NCBI GenBank assembly: GCA_947487055.1 | Contig: CANKVN010000014.1 | Coordinates: forward strand, 1-36,290 | DNA length: 36,290 bases | Direction of reading: 5' to 3' | Source: Flavobacteriales bacterium | Lineage (GTDB): Bacteria > Bacteroidota > Bacteroidia > NS11-12g > UBA955 | Shown here: in pieces, positions 30,088 to 36,290 of the stretch | Layout of the letters: every line of letters starts with the position of its first letter | Numbering within the stretch: the stretch's first letter is position 1 | The notes under the pieces: model-generated | Databases searched by the model: none | What the model saw: only the letters and a program-made list of their open reading frames with translations | Told to the model about the DNA's origin: nothing | Position numbers and translations under genes: made by a program

Positions 30088-32799
30088 TTAGGCAAAAGCG
30101 CGGGCAATGATATCCGCCTGCTCTTTGTCGTGCACTTTTTTGTAGCCGGTAGCCGGGCTGGCGCTGTTGCCCCTTCCCACGTATTTCAAGGCCACAGGCC
30201 AATCGTAGCGCATCAGGTGGAACCAGTAACCCTGATTTCTGGGTTCTTCCTGTACCCAGCAAAATTCTGCACCTTCGTATTGCTTGAAAATTTCTTCCAG
30301 TTTCCACTCAGGCAATGGATATAATTGTTCAATGCGGATAATCGCTACATCCTTGTTTTCCTGTGCGTTTCTTGCCTGCAGCAAATCATAATAGATTTTG
30401 CCTGCGCAGAACAGCACTTTTCTTGCCTTTTTGATGGGTTCGTGGTCCGGAATTAAATCCTGAAATGAACCTTCGAAATCTTCCAGTTTGCTTACGCACA
30501 ATGGATGTCTGAGCAAGCTCTTGGGGCTCATCATGATTAATGGTACCTGAAAATCGCGGTTTAGCTGGCGGCGCAAGGCATGAAACAGGTTGGCAGGCGT
30601 GCTTGGGTAAATAACCTGCATGTTGCCGCCTGCACAAAGTTGCAGGTAACGCTCGGGGCGCGCACTGCTGTGTTCTGGTCCCTGGCCTTCATAACCGTGG
30701 GGAAGCAGCAGGGTTAATCCGCTGAATTTGCCCCATTTGGTTTCGGCACTGGCAATGAACTGGTCAATCATGATTTGGGCACCGTTGGCAAAATCTCCAA
30801 ACTGGGCTTCCCAGATCGTCAGGCCTTCAGGCATTGCGGTACTGTAGCCATATTCAAACCCAAGGGCTGCATATTCGCTCAGCAAGCTGTTGTATACATT
30901 GAAGCTTCCCTGTTTTTCTGAAATATGCTGCAAGGGAATAAACTCCTGCTCGCTGTCTTCTTTTTTCACCACGGCATGCCTGTGGCTAAAGGTTCCGCGT
31001 TCCACATCCTGGCCGGCAAGGCGCACGGGATGTCCTGCTTCCACAAGACTTGCGTAGGCAAGCAATTCACCCATGGCCCAGTCGAGGGTTTCGTTTTGCA
31101 GCATCTTTTTGCGGTCTGCAAAAAGGTTTTGCACCTTGCGAATGGGGAGGTTGTCTTCTGGAATGCTGGTGATTTTTTCACCCAGGGCGAGCAATTTATC
31201 CTTGCTGATGCCAGTATTAACCTCCTTGCTGAAATCCTTTTCAGTAGGGTGTCGGAATCCATCCCAGCGGTCCTTGGTGGTTTTTTTGGCTGGTTTGTGG
31301 TCGCCTTTGGCTTCCTCGAATTTTTCCTGAAGGAGTTGTTTGAACTGCTGTTCCATTTCCGCTGCCAAAACAGCATCAATTTCGCCGCGCTCCATCAGTT
31401 TTTGTTTGTAAATCTCCCTCGGGTTGGGGTGTTTGTCAATAATCTTGTACATGATGGGCTGCGTAAAGCGCGGCTCATCACCCTCGTTGTGTCCGTATTT
31501 GCGGTAGCCCAGCAGGTCAATGAAAATATCGCTGTTGAACTCCAGGCGGTAAGCCATGGCCAGTTTCACGGCATGCACAACAGCTTCCACATCGTCGCCA
31601 TTTACATGCAACACGGGGCAAAGGGTTACTTTGGCCACATCGGTGCAATAGGTGCTGGTGCGTGAATCCATGTAATTGGTGGTAAAGCCAATTTGGTTAT
31701 TGGTAACAATGTGAATGCTGCCACCCACATAGTATGCTTCCAATCCGCTCATCTGCACCACTTCATACACAATTCCCTGGCCTGCTACGGCTGCGTCGCC
31801 ATGGATGAGTATCGGGCAAATTTTATGGACTTCGTTGTTGTATTTGGTATCAAGTTTGGCGCGTGCAAGTCCCTTCACAACAGGGTTAACCGCTTCCAGA
31901 TGGCTGGGGTTGTCTGCCAAACGCAGGTGCACGGTTTTCCCGCTTGCTGTTTCAATGTCTGTGCTGTAGCCGAGGTGGTATTTTACGTCGCCCTCGAAAT
32001 CTTCATCGGCTTCGTTTTGAAATACCTTGCCTTCAAATTCGCTGAAAATATCGCTGTATTGTTTGTTGAATACGTTGGCCAGTACATTCAGGCGTCCGCG
32101 GTGGGCCATGCCCATCACAAATTCCTCAACACCCAATCCCGCTCCATATTGAATCACTGCGTCCAGTGCGGGGATTAAACATTCCAAACCTTCTACGGAA
32201 AATCGTTTCTGACCGATGTACTTGGTGTGGATGAAATTTTCGAATACCGAAGCCTGGTTGAGTTTTTTAAGGAAATGCCTTTTTTCGTCTACGGTTAAAT
32301 CGGGAACGTTGCGTGTTTTTTCGAAACGATCCTGCAACCAGCCCCTCCTGCGGGGATCGCGGATGTAGGTGAATTCGCAACCGATGCTTTGGCAATAGGT
32401 TTGTTCCAGCAACGCGATGATGTCTTTAAGTTTGGCTTGTCCCAAACCCACTTCCACGCCTGCGTTGAATTGCTTTTCCAGGTCTGTGGCGCTTAGCCCG
32501 AAGTTTTCAATATCCAGTGTGGGCGTGTATTTGCGACGCTCACGAAGGGGGTTGGTGCTGGCAAATAGATGGCCGCGCTGCCTGTAGGCGTTAATCAGGT
32601 TTAGTACCTGAATTTCCTTAAGTGCATCTTCGCTAACCGGGCCTCCGGTTTCTGCCTTTTCTGCGCCCAGGTCGAAGCCTTCGAAGAATTTTCTCCAGCC
32701 AAAATCCACGCTTTCTTTGTCTGCGCGGTATTGTTCATACAATTGGTCTAAGGCTGCGGGGTCGGCATTCAACAGATACGATTCGTCAGGCTGGCTCAT
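30088..32799 (-). CDS. sucA: 2-oxoglutarate dehydrogenase E1 component
   Basis: This 903-residue, thiamin-diphosphate-dependent E1 decarboxylates 2-oxoglutarate and passes the succinyl group to lipoyl-E2 in the TCA cycle. The N-terminus has the typical SYLLNADPAALDQLYEQYRADKE E2-binding segment. The catalytic core shows MGMAHRGRLNVLANV, HGDAAVAGQGIVYE, NNQIGFTTN (TPP/Mg site region), LGYRKYGHNEGDEPRFTQP and LLPHGYEGQGPEHSSARPERYLQ. The C-terminal RNQGYWFHLMR and GRGNSASPATGY finish is standard. Length is normal and no frameshift is seen. sucB is not adjacent. A good promoter precedes it, so it is probably monocistronic. Confidence 0.96.
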   Translation of the reverse strand: MSQPDESYLLNADPAALDQLYEQYRADKESVDFGWRKFFEGFDLGAEKAETGGPVSEDALKEIQVLNLINAYRQRGHLFASTNPLRERRKYTPTLDIENFGLSATDLEKQFNAGVEVGLGQAKLKDIIALLEQTYCQSIGCEFTYIRDPRRRGWLQDRFEKTRNVPDLTVDEKRHFLKKLNQASVFENFIHTKYIGQKRFSVEGLECLIPALDAVIQYGAGLGVEEFVMGMAHRGRLNVLANVFNKQYSDIFSEFEGKVFQNEADEDFEGDVKYHLGYSTDIETASGKTVHLRLADNPSHLEAVNPVVKGLARAKLDTKYNNEVHKICPILIHGDAAVAGQGIVYEVVQMSGLEAYYVGGSIHIVTNNQIGFTTNYMDSRTSTYCTDVAKVTLCPVLHVNGDDVEAVVHAVKLAMAYRLEFNSDIFIDLLGYRKYGHNEGDEPRFTQPIMYKIIDKHPNPREIYKQKLMERGEIDAVLAAEMEQQFKQLLQEKFEEAKGDHKPAKKTTKDRWDGFRHPTEKDFSKEVNTGISKDKLLALGEKITSIPEDNLPIRKVQNLFADRKKMLQNETLDWAMGELLAYASLVEAGHPVRLAGQDVERGTFSHRHAVVKKEDSEQEFIPLQHISEKQGSFNVYNSLLSEYAALGFEYGYSTAMPEGLTIWEAQFGDFANGAQIMIDQFIASAETKWGKFSGLTLLLPHGYEGQGPEHSSARPERYLQLCAGGNMQVIYPSTPANLFHALRRQLNRDFQVPLIMMSPKSLLRHPLCVSKLEDFEGSFQDLIPDHEPIKKARKVLFCAGKIYYDLLQARNAQENKDVAIIRIEQLYPLPEWKLEEIFKQYEGAEFCWVQEEPRNQGYWFHLMRYDWPVALKYVGRGNSASPATGYKKVHDKEQADIIARAFA

Positions 32800-32815
32800 G
32801 GTGCTAAATTAACTG

Positions 32816-32844
32816 CAAAATTAAGCACTGCAACCCACTTTCAA
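32816..32844 (-). promoter_or_regulatory. sucA promoter
   Basis: TTG (32842-32844), an 18-base spacer and an exact TAATTTTG (32816-32823) fit the Bacteroidota -33/-7 pattern. The start codon is 16 bases downstream, so the leader is about 10 nt. Confidence 0.55.
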
Positions 32845-32853
32845 TACAAGAAT

Positions 32854-33639
32854 TTACAGGGGCTTTTTCAACCAGCGTTTTAGCTGATTGTAGGGGATGT
32901 TGATCTCCACAGGGCCGTCGGCATAGGAGGCAACTTCATAGCGGTTGAACAAGAAAAAAATGCCGGTTTCATCAAACCCGAAATTATTGGTTAGGTGAAA
33001 CTTATCGTTTTGAAACCAGTATCCGGCTTCAGACAGTGATGCTCCGGGCAGCAGGTTCTTTTCTTTTCGGAAAGTGCTTTCTGCCATTCGCAGCAGCGGC
33101 ATGGTGTCGGTAAACAAATCCTGCCACTTGTCAACCGGTGTTGCCGCAGGAAGGGCATATACCTTGTAGGTAATTCCTCCGTTGGGATGGGCGCCGCCGT
33201 AGTAACCATCCAGGCTGTGGCTTACGGTAATGGTATTTCCTGTTTGCTCAAACCCAAAGTAGGATTCCTCATACCAGTTCAGGTTATACGAAAAATCCAG
33301 GGGGCTGCTGTCCTCCGCAACAAACTGGCTTTGCCATTCAGAGGCCCAGTCATTGAATCCTTCGTTGAGTGCGTTTCTTAGCTCATCTTCGGTATTTATT
33401 TCGGTGGACAAAAGGTCCAAATACATTTGTCTGTTTAGCCGCCCGGCAGTTTCCTCAGGTCCGGTAAACCAAAGGTAATGAAAGTAGCTGCTGCAGTTGA
33501 CCGTGTCGGTGGAGCCGTCTTCCAGTGACACAATGCGTTCTTCCTTAAAGGTTAAAGAATCCCGTTTACTGGTGAGTGGCTGTGCAAATATTGCCCTGCC
33601 TGAAGCAAGCAATAGGAGTGCAAAAAGCAGCTTTTTCAT
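32854..33639 (-). CDS. DUF3298/DUF4163-like secreted protein (second paralog)
   Basis: This 261-residue protein has a signal peptide (MKKLLFALLLLASGRAIFA) and the DUF4163/DUF3298 arrangement. Its hallmark is the DGYYGGAHPNGGITYKVYALP segment, followed by KWQDLFTD and a final FLFNRYEVASYADGPVEINIPYNQL strand pair. Related domains occur in the deacetylase PdaC and anti-sigma factor RsiV, where they bind ligands such as peptidoglycan or lysozyme; the role here is unknown. It starts by TGATG overlap with its paralog upstream. The two share layout and several motifs and are probably a tandem duplication. Confidence 0.7.
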   Translation of the reverse strand: MKKLLFALLLLASGRAIFAQPLTSKRDSLTFKEERIVSLEDGSTDTVNCSSYFHYLWFTGPEETAGRLNRQMYLDLLSTEINTEDELRNALNEGFNDWASEWQSQFVAEDSSPLDFSYNLNWYEESYFGFEQTGNTITVSHSLDGYYGGAHPNGGITYKVYALPAATPVDKWQDLFTDTMPLLRMAESTFRKEKNLLPGASLSEAGYWFQNDKFHLTNNFGFDETGIFFLFNRYEVASYADGPVEINIPYNQLKRWLKKPL

Positions 33640-34457
33640 CAGGGCTGGTTCGGTTTTGACAATAATTTACCGAGGGTTGTATATTCCAGCAGCAATTCTG
33701 TTTCACCGGAGGCAGGAGGGGCAATTTCATAAACATTGTAAAAAAACACAATGCCTTTTTCGGTGTATGCAAAATTGTCGGGTAGGTAGAATTTACCATT
33801 CCAAAACCAACTTTTGCTGGTGGGCTCGGCTTCGGGAATGTTTTTCGATTTTCTAAAAGTTTCTTCGGCTATTTTCAAAACCGCACTGGTGTCCTTAAAC
33901 AGGCTTTTCCAGCTTTCAACGGGCGTTCCTTTTTTTGCATCCAGCAAGGTGTAAACGGTAACCCTGAAACCATGTGCACCACCGGTGAAATAGTATGCCT
34001 GATCCTTAATGGACACGTAGTTTTTATTGGCATGTATCAGGGCGAAACGCTGTTCTTTGGTGTAATTAAAGGTCCATGCAGATTCGGGATCGCTGTTTAA
34101 ACGTTCCCATTCTTCGCGAAATTCTTTGGCGTCCTGTTCAATCCGTTTTTCCAGCGGCAAATCCTGGTGGGCGGTGTCGGTGGTGATGGCATTGTCCATA
34201 AGCTGGTTGAGGCCTTCGGCCAGTTTTTTGGCCTTGCCTTTTCCCTGGTAAATTTGAAAGGCCACATCATACGTGCACATCGCGCTGTCTGCGGTACCTT
34301 CTGTTTTCATGCGCCATTTATCCTGCAGGTGAAATTCTTTAATGGTAAGGCCCTTAATCCGGATTTCCTTTTGGGCAAACAGCCCGCTACTGAATAGGAT
34401 GAACCCGGTTAGCAAACATATTTTGCTGTTTTTTATGATATTTAACCTGCCAATCAT
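33639..34457 (-). CDS. DUF3298/DUF4163-like secreted protein (first paralog)
   Basis: This is a 272-residue protein from the ATG at 34457, which overlaps the cdsA stop as ATGA; the ORF track's start at 34472 is a GTG inside cdsA. It has a signal or anchor segment (KICLLTGFILFSSGLFA). The DUF3298 hallmark is AYYFTGGAHGFRVTVYTLLD, followed by SWKSLFKDTSAVLKIAEETFRKSKN and a final strand region VFFYNVYEIAPPASGETELL. It resembles the next gene in order and spacing of motifs. Envelope or stress-sensing is possible, but function is not known. Confidence 0.7.
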   Translation of the reverse strand: MIGRLNIIKNSKICLLTGFILFSSGLFAQKEIRIKGLTIKEFHLQDKWRMKTEGTADSAMCTYDVAFQIYQGKGKAKKLAEGLNQLMDNAITTDTAHQDLPLEKRIEQDAKEFREEWERLNSDPESAWTFNYTKEQRFALIHANKNYVSIKDQAYYFTGGAHGFRVTVYTLLDAKKGTPVESWKSLFKDTSAVLKIAEETFRKSKNIPEAEPTSKSWFWNGKFYLPDNFAYTEKGIVFFYNVYEIAPPASGETELLLEYTTLGKLLSKPNQP

Positions 34458-35284
34458 TTGAAAAGACTCCACGAATAAACAACAACGGACACAAACAAAA
34501 AAGCATCGAAGCGATCCAGTGCTCCTCCGTGCCCAGGAATAAACCTGCCACTGTCTTTGATGTCTGCTTGTCTTTTTAGGGCGCTTTCAAAGAGGTCTCC
34601 TGCAGTTCCTGCTACACTCACCATTGCGCCAAGCACAGCACCTTGCCATATTCCATAATTCCAGAAATTGCCCAGAACCGCTGCAATCACTGCGGTTAAA
34701 ACTGTTCCGCCAATAAACCCTTCAATGGTTTTTTTTGGGCTTAAGGCTTCGTATAATTTTATTTTGCCAAACGCCCGTCCGGTAAGGTAGGCGAAGGTGT
34801 CGCTGCTCCATGTGAGGATAAAAACCAGCATAGGGAGCTGCCAATTGTAGGGATGACCTGCCTTGTAGCCGCTGATGTGCAGAAACAGGAGGGAAGGGAC
34901 GGAGATATAAACCAATGCAAATACCATTGTGCCGGTTTCTTCAAACAAGGTTATACCCTTGCGAAACAGCTGTATGGCGAAATAAACCACCAGCAGCAAC
35001 ATGGTTTGTCCGATCATGGGCATGGTGAAGTAATCCTGTCCGTGAACAAGTCCCAACGCTTCCGGAATTCCCCGATGGATGAGTAATATCAGGGTGTTGA
35101 GCACCCAGCCAAAGGTGAGGTTGAAGGCAGAGTCAATCTTTTTTAGCGCCAGCAATTCTTTTATGCAAAAAGTACTGATTACCCAAACCAGCGCCCACTG
35201 TGCCATAAAGCCCTGCATGAGTGCCAAAATTACCACCGTCGCATAAATGGTGCCCCAAATGGTTCTTACCCAAAAATTACTCAT
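34454..35284 (-). CDS. cdsA: Phosphatidate cytidylyltransferase (CDP-diglyceride synthase)
   Basis: CdsA makes CDP-diacylglycerol from phosphatidate and CTP, the precursor of all phospholipids. The 276-residue protein has about eight membrane helices and the family signature at its end: SDTFAYLTGRAFGKIKLYEALSPKKTIEGF and then GDLFESALKRQADIKDSG with PGHGGALDRFD. Length is typical. It overlaps the CPBP protease gene upstream by ATGA and the DUF3298-like gene downstream by ATGA, so the genes are translationally coupled. It is probably essential. Confidence 0.95.
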   Translation of the reverse strand: MSNFWVRTIWGTIYATVVILALMQGFMAQWALVWVISTFCIKELLALKKIDSAFNLTFGWVLNTLILLIHRGIPEALGLVHGQDYFTMPMIGQTMLLLVVYFAIQLFRKGITLFEETGTMVFALVYISVPSLLFLHISGYKAGHPYNWQLPMLVFILTWSSDTFAYLTGRAFGKIKLYEALSPKKTIEGFIGGTVLTAVIAAVLGNFWNYGIWQGAVLGAMVSVAGTAGDLFESALKRQADIKDSGRFIPGHGGALDRFDAFLFVSVVVYSWSLFK

Positions 35285-36222
35285 GCTTGTTTGTTTTTTA
35301 TTTGTCGGTGAAACCAGATCATGGAATAAACGAAAGGAACCAGTGCCAGCAGCGCAACAACGGGTCCCGGATGCAGCTGGTTGTATGCATCACTTACACC
35401 GGTAAGCCTGAAATTTGCCTGGCTGAAATAATGAAGCACTACTGCCGTGGCGTTGAATAAAAAGTGGGCAACCATGCCGTAAATAGTATTGCCTGAAGCT
35501 GCGCGAAGCCATCCAAATGCAAGGCCCGCCATGAATATTCCCGGCAGTTCGTAGAAACTGAAATGCAGTACTGAAAACACCAGTGCCTGCAACACAATTG
35601 ACCGCACAATGCGCCCTGTGGTGGAGTTGAATATGTTTTGCAGGATGCCCCTAAACAGCAATTCTTCAATGACGGCGGGCAAAACAGCCACCAAAAAAAG
35701 GCAAATCCAAAGTTCGTTCAGTTCCTGCATGTCCAGCAGGGTATTGGCCATTTCCTGCCTGCTGCTGTCCAGGCGCTGTGCATAATATTGCAAAGCCTGG
35801 GGCCATTGAATGCTGCGCATAAATCCATCAATCCAGTTCACCAGCACAAAGGAGCTGCCTGCACTCACCAGTCCCATGGCCAAAAAGCGGGGTTGAAAGG
35901 GTTTGTTTAAACCGCCTTCTCGGATGAGGGAAGTGCGGTTAACCACCGTGAACATCCAGGCTGGTATAAGCATGGCGCCCACAAAGGAAATAAAATGGTA
36001 AACCCTGCTGATGTTGATGGCCAGGGCCGTGCCGTCGGGATTGCCCAGGAGGTTGCGGGTTTCGGCAAACGAAACACCGTAGATTCCCCCTGCCGCAAAA
36101 GCCGCTATGACAGAAAAAATAAGGTTGAACAGGAAAATGAAAATCAGGACAAACATCAAGCCCCAGTTGTTGTGAAAACTGGGCTTGCTGCCTTTGTACG
36201 ATTCGGTTAGGTCTTCGCTCAT
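35281..36222 (-). CDS. CPBP-family intramembrane glutamic protease (CAAX protease/Abi type)
   Basis: This 313-residue multi-pass membrane protein has the CPBP signature: PAVIEELLFRGILQNIF (EExxxR), VFSVLHFSFYELPGIF (FxxxH-type helix) and GMVAHFLFNATAVV (HxxxN). These residues form the intramembrane glutamic-protease active site in Rce1 and related enzymes. Substrate is unknown; roles range from protein maturation to bacteriocin immunity. It is the first gene of the operon leading to cdsA, with a promoter-like TAGGTTTG box upstream. Confidence 0.85.
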   Translation of the reverse strand: MSEDLTESYKGSKPSFHNNWGLMFVLIFIFLFNLIFSVIAAFAAGGIYGVSFAETRNLLGNPDGTALAINISRVYHFISFVGAMLIPAWMFTVVNRTSLIREGGLNKPFQPRFLAMGLVSAGSSFVLVNWIDGFMRSIQWPQALQYYAQRLDSSRQEMANTLLDMQELNELWICLFLVAVLPAVIEELLFRGILQNIFNSTTGRIVRSIVLQALVFSVLHFSFYELPGIFMAGLAFGWLRAASGNTIYGMVAHFLFNATAVVLHYFSQANFRLTGVSDAYNQLHPGPVVALLALVPFVYSMIWFHRQIKNKQA

Positions 36223-36232
36223 TTGCTTACTG

Positions 36233-36266
36233 CAAACCTACGTTTTTTTATGCATGGAAAGTTCAA
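36233..36266 (-). promoter_or_regulatory. Promoter of the CPBP-cdsA operon
   Basis: TTG (36264-36266), a 23-base spacer and an exact TAGGTTTG (36233-36240) lie 10 bases before the CPBP ATG. The spacing is at the long end of the usual range. Confidence 0.45.
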
Positions 36267-36279
36267 TCGGATTACTGCG

Positions 36280-36287
36280 TAATTTTG
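36280..36287 (+). promoter_or_regulatory. TAATTTTG -7 box reading out of the window
   Basis: An exact TAnnTTTG on the + strand ends three bases before the window edge. It suggests a divergent gene just beyond the window, but no -33 TTG is visible, so this is only a hint. Confidence 0.25.
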
Positions 36288-36290
36288 CAG

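Overview
This window looks like a piece of a Bacteroidota chromosome (Flavobacteriia/Sphingobacteriia/Chitinophagia-like; I cannot place it more finely). The evidence is several secreted proteins ending in Por/type IX secretion (T9SS) sorting domains, TonB-dependent receptors with a carboxypeptidase-regulatory-like N-terminus, families typical of the phylum (DUF4783, DUF3298-like), and repeated promoter boxes of the Bacteroidota form TAnnTTTG. Most genes are ordinary chromosomal genes, and no insertion sequence, prophage, CRISPR array or tRNA was seen.

Layout, left to right. (1) rlmB on the + strand. (2) Two large paralogous T9SS-exported proteins built from autotransporter-type beta-strand repeats, on the - strand. 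The second (4287-7696) is split by a one-base frameshift. Both have a closely similar palindromic promoter upstream. (3) A TonB-dependent receptor on the - strand with a TPP riboswitch in its leader, so probably an outer-membrane thiamin (or thiamin-precursor) importer. (4) A - strand cluster: pyruvate dehydrogenase E2, a degenerate TrpF-like protein, a small lipoprotein and asd. (5) On the + strand, thyA, a degenerate ureohydrolase-like protein, a ~370 bp tandem-repeat block, a PaaE-like flavin/2Fe-2S reductase and a thioredoxin-fold protein. (6) On the - strand, rluD, then a structured intergenic stretch with a strong terminator, then the operon DUF4783-nadC-thioredoxin lipoprotein-rlmD. (7) A likely nucleic-acid scavenging locus. 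A - strand operon encodes a lamin-tail-domain T9SS protein, a TonB-dependent receptor and a T9SS-exported endonuclease I. Divergently, a 5'-nucleotidase is split into two genes: a lipoprotein C-terminal domain and a Tat-exported metallophosphatase domain. (8) On the - strand, sucA and the operon CPBP protease-cdsA-two DUF3298-like paralogs.

How the genes work together. Region 7 reads as a pathway: a secreted nuclease cuts extracellular DNA/RNA, a LTD protein and a TonB receptor bind or import the fragments, and the 5'-nucleotidase pair releases phosphate and nucleosides. This is the best candidate for an under-described system here. The thiamin receptor may link functionally to the TPP-dependent enzymes nearby (OGDH E1 and the PDH complex). 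Many genes are tightly coupled by ATGA or TGATG overlaps.

Several ORF-track starts are too far upstream (TTG/GTG codons inside promoter boxes, or an ATG inside the riboswitch). Corrected starts are given in the entries.
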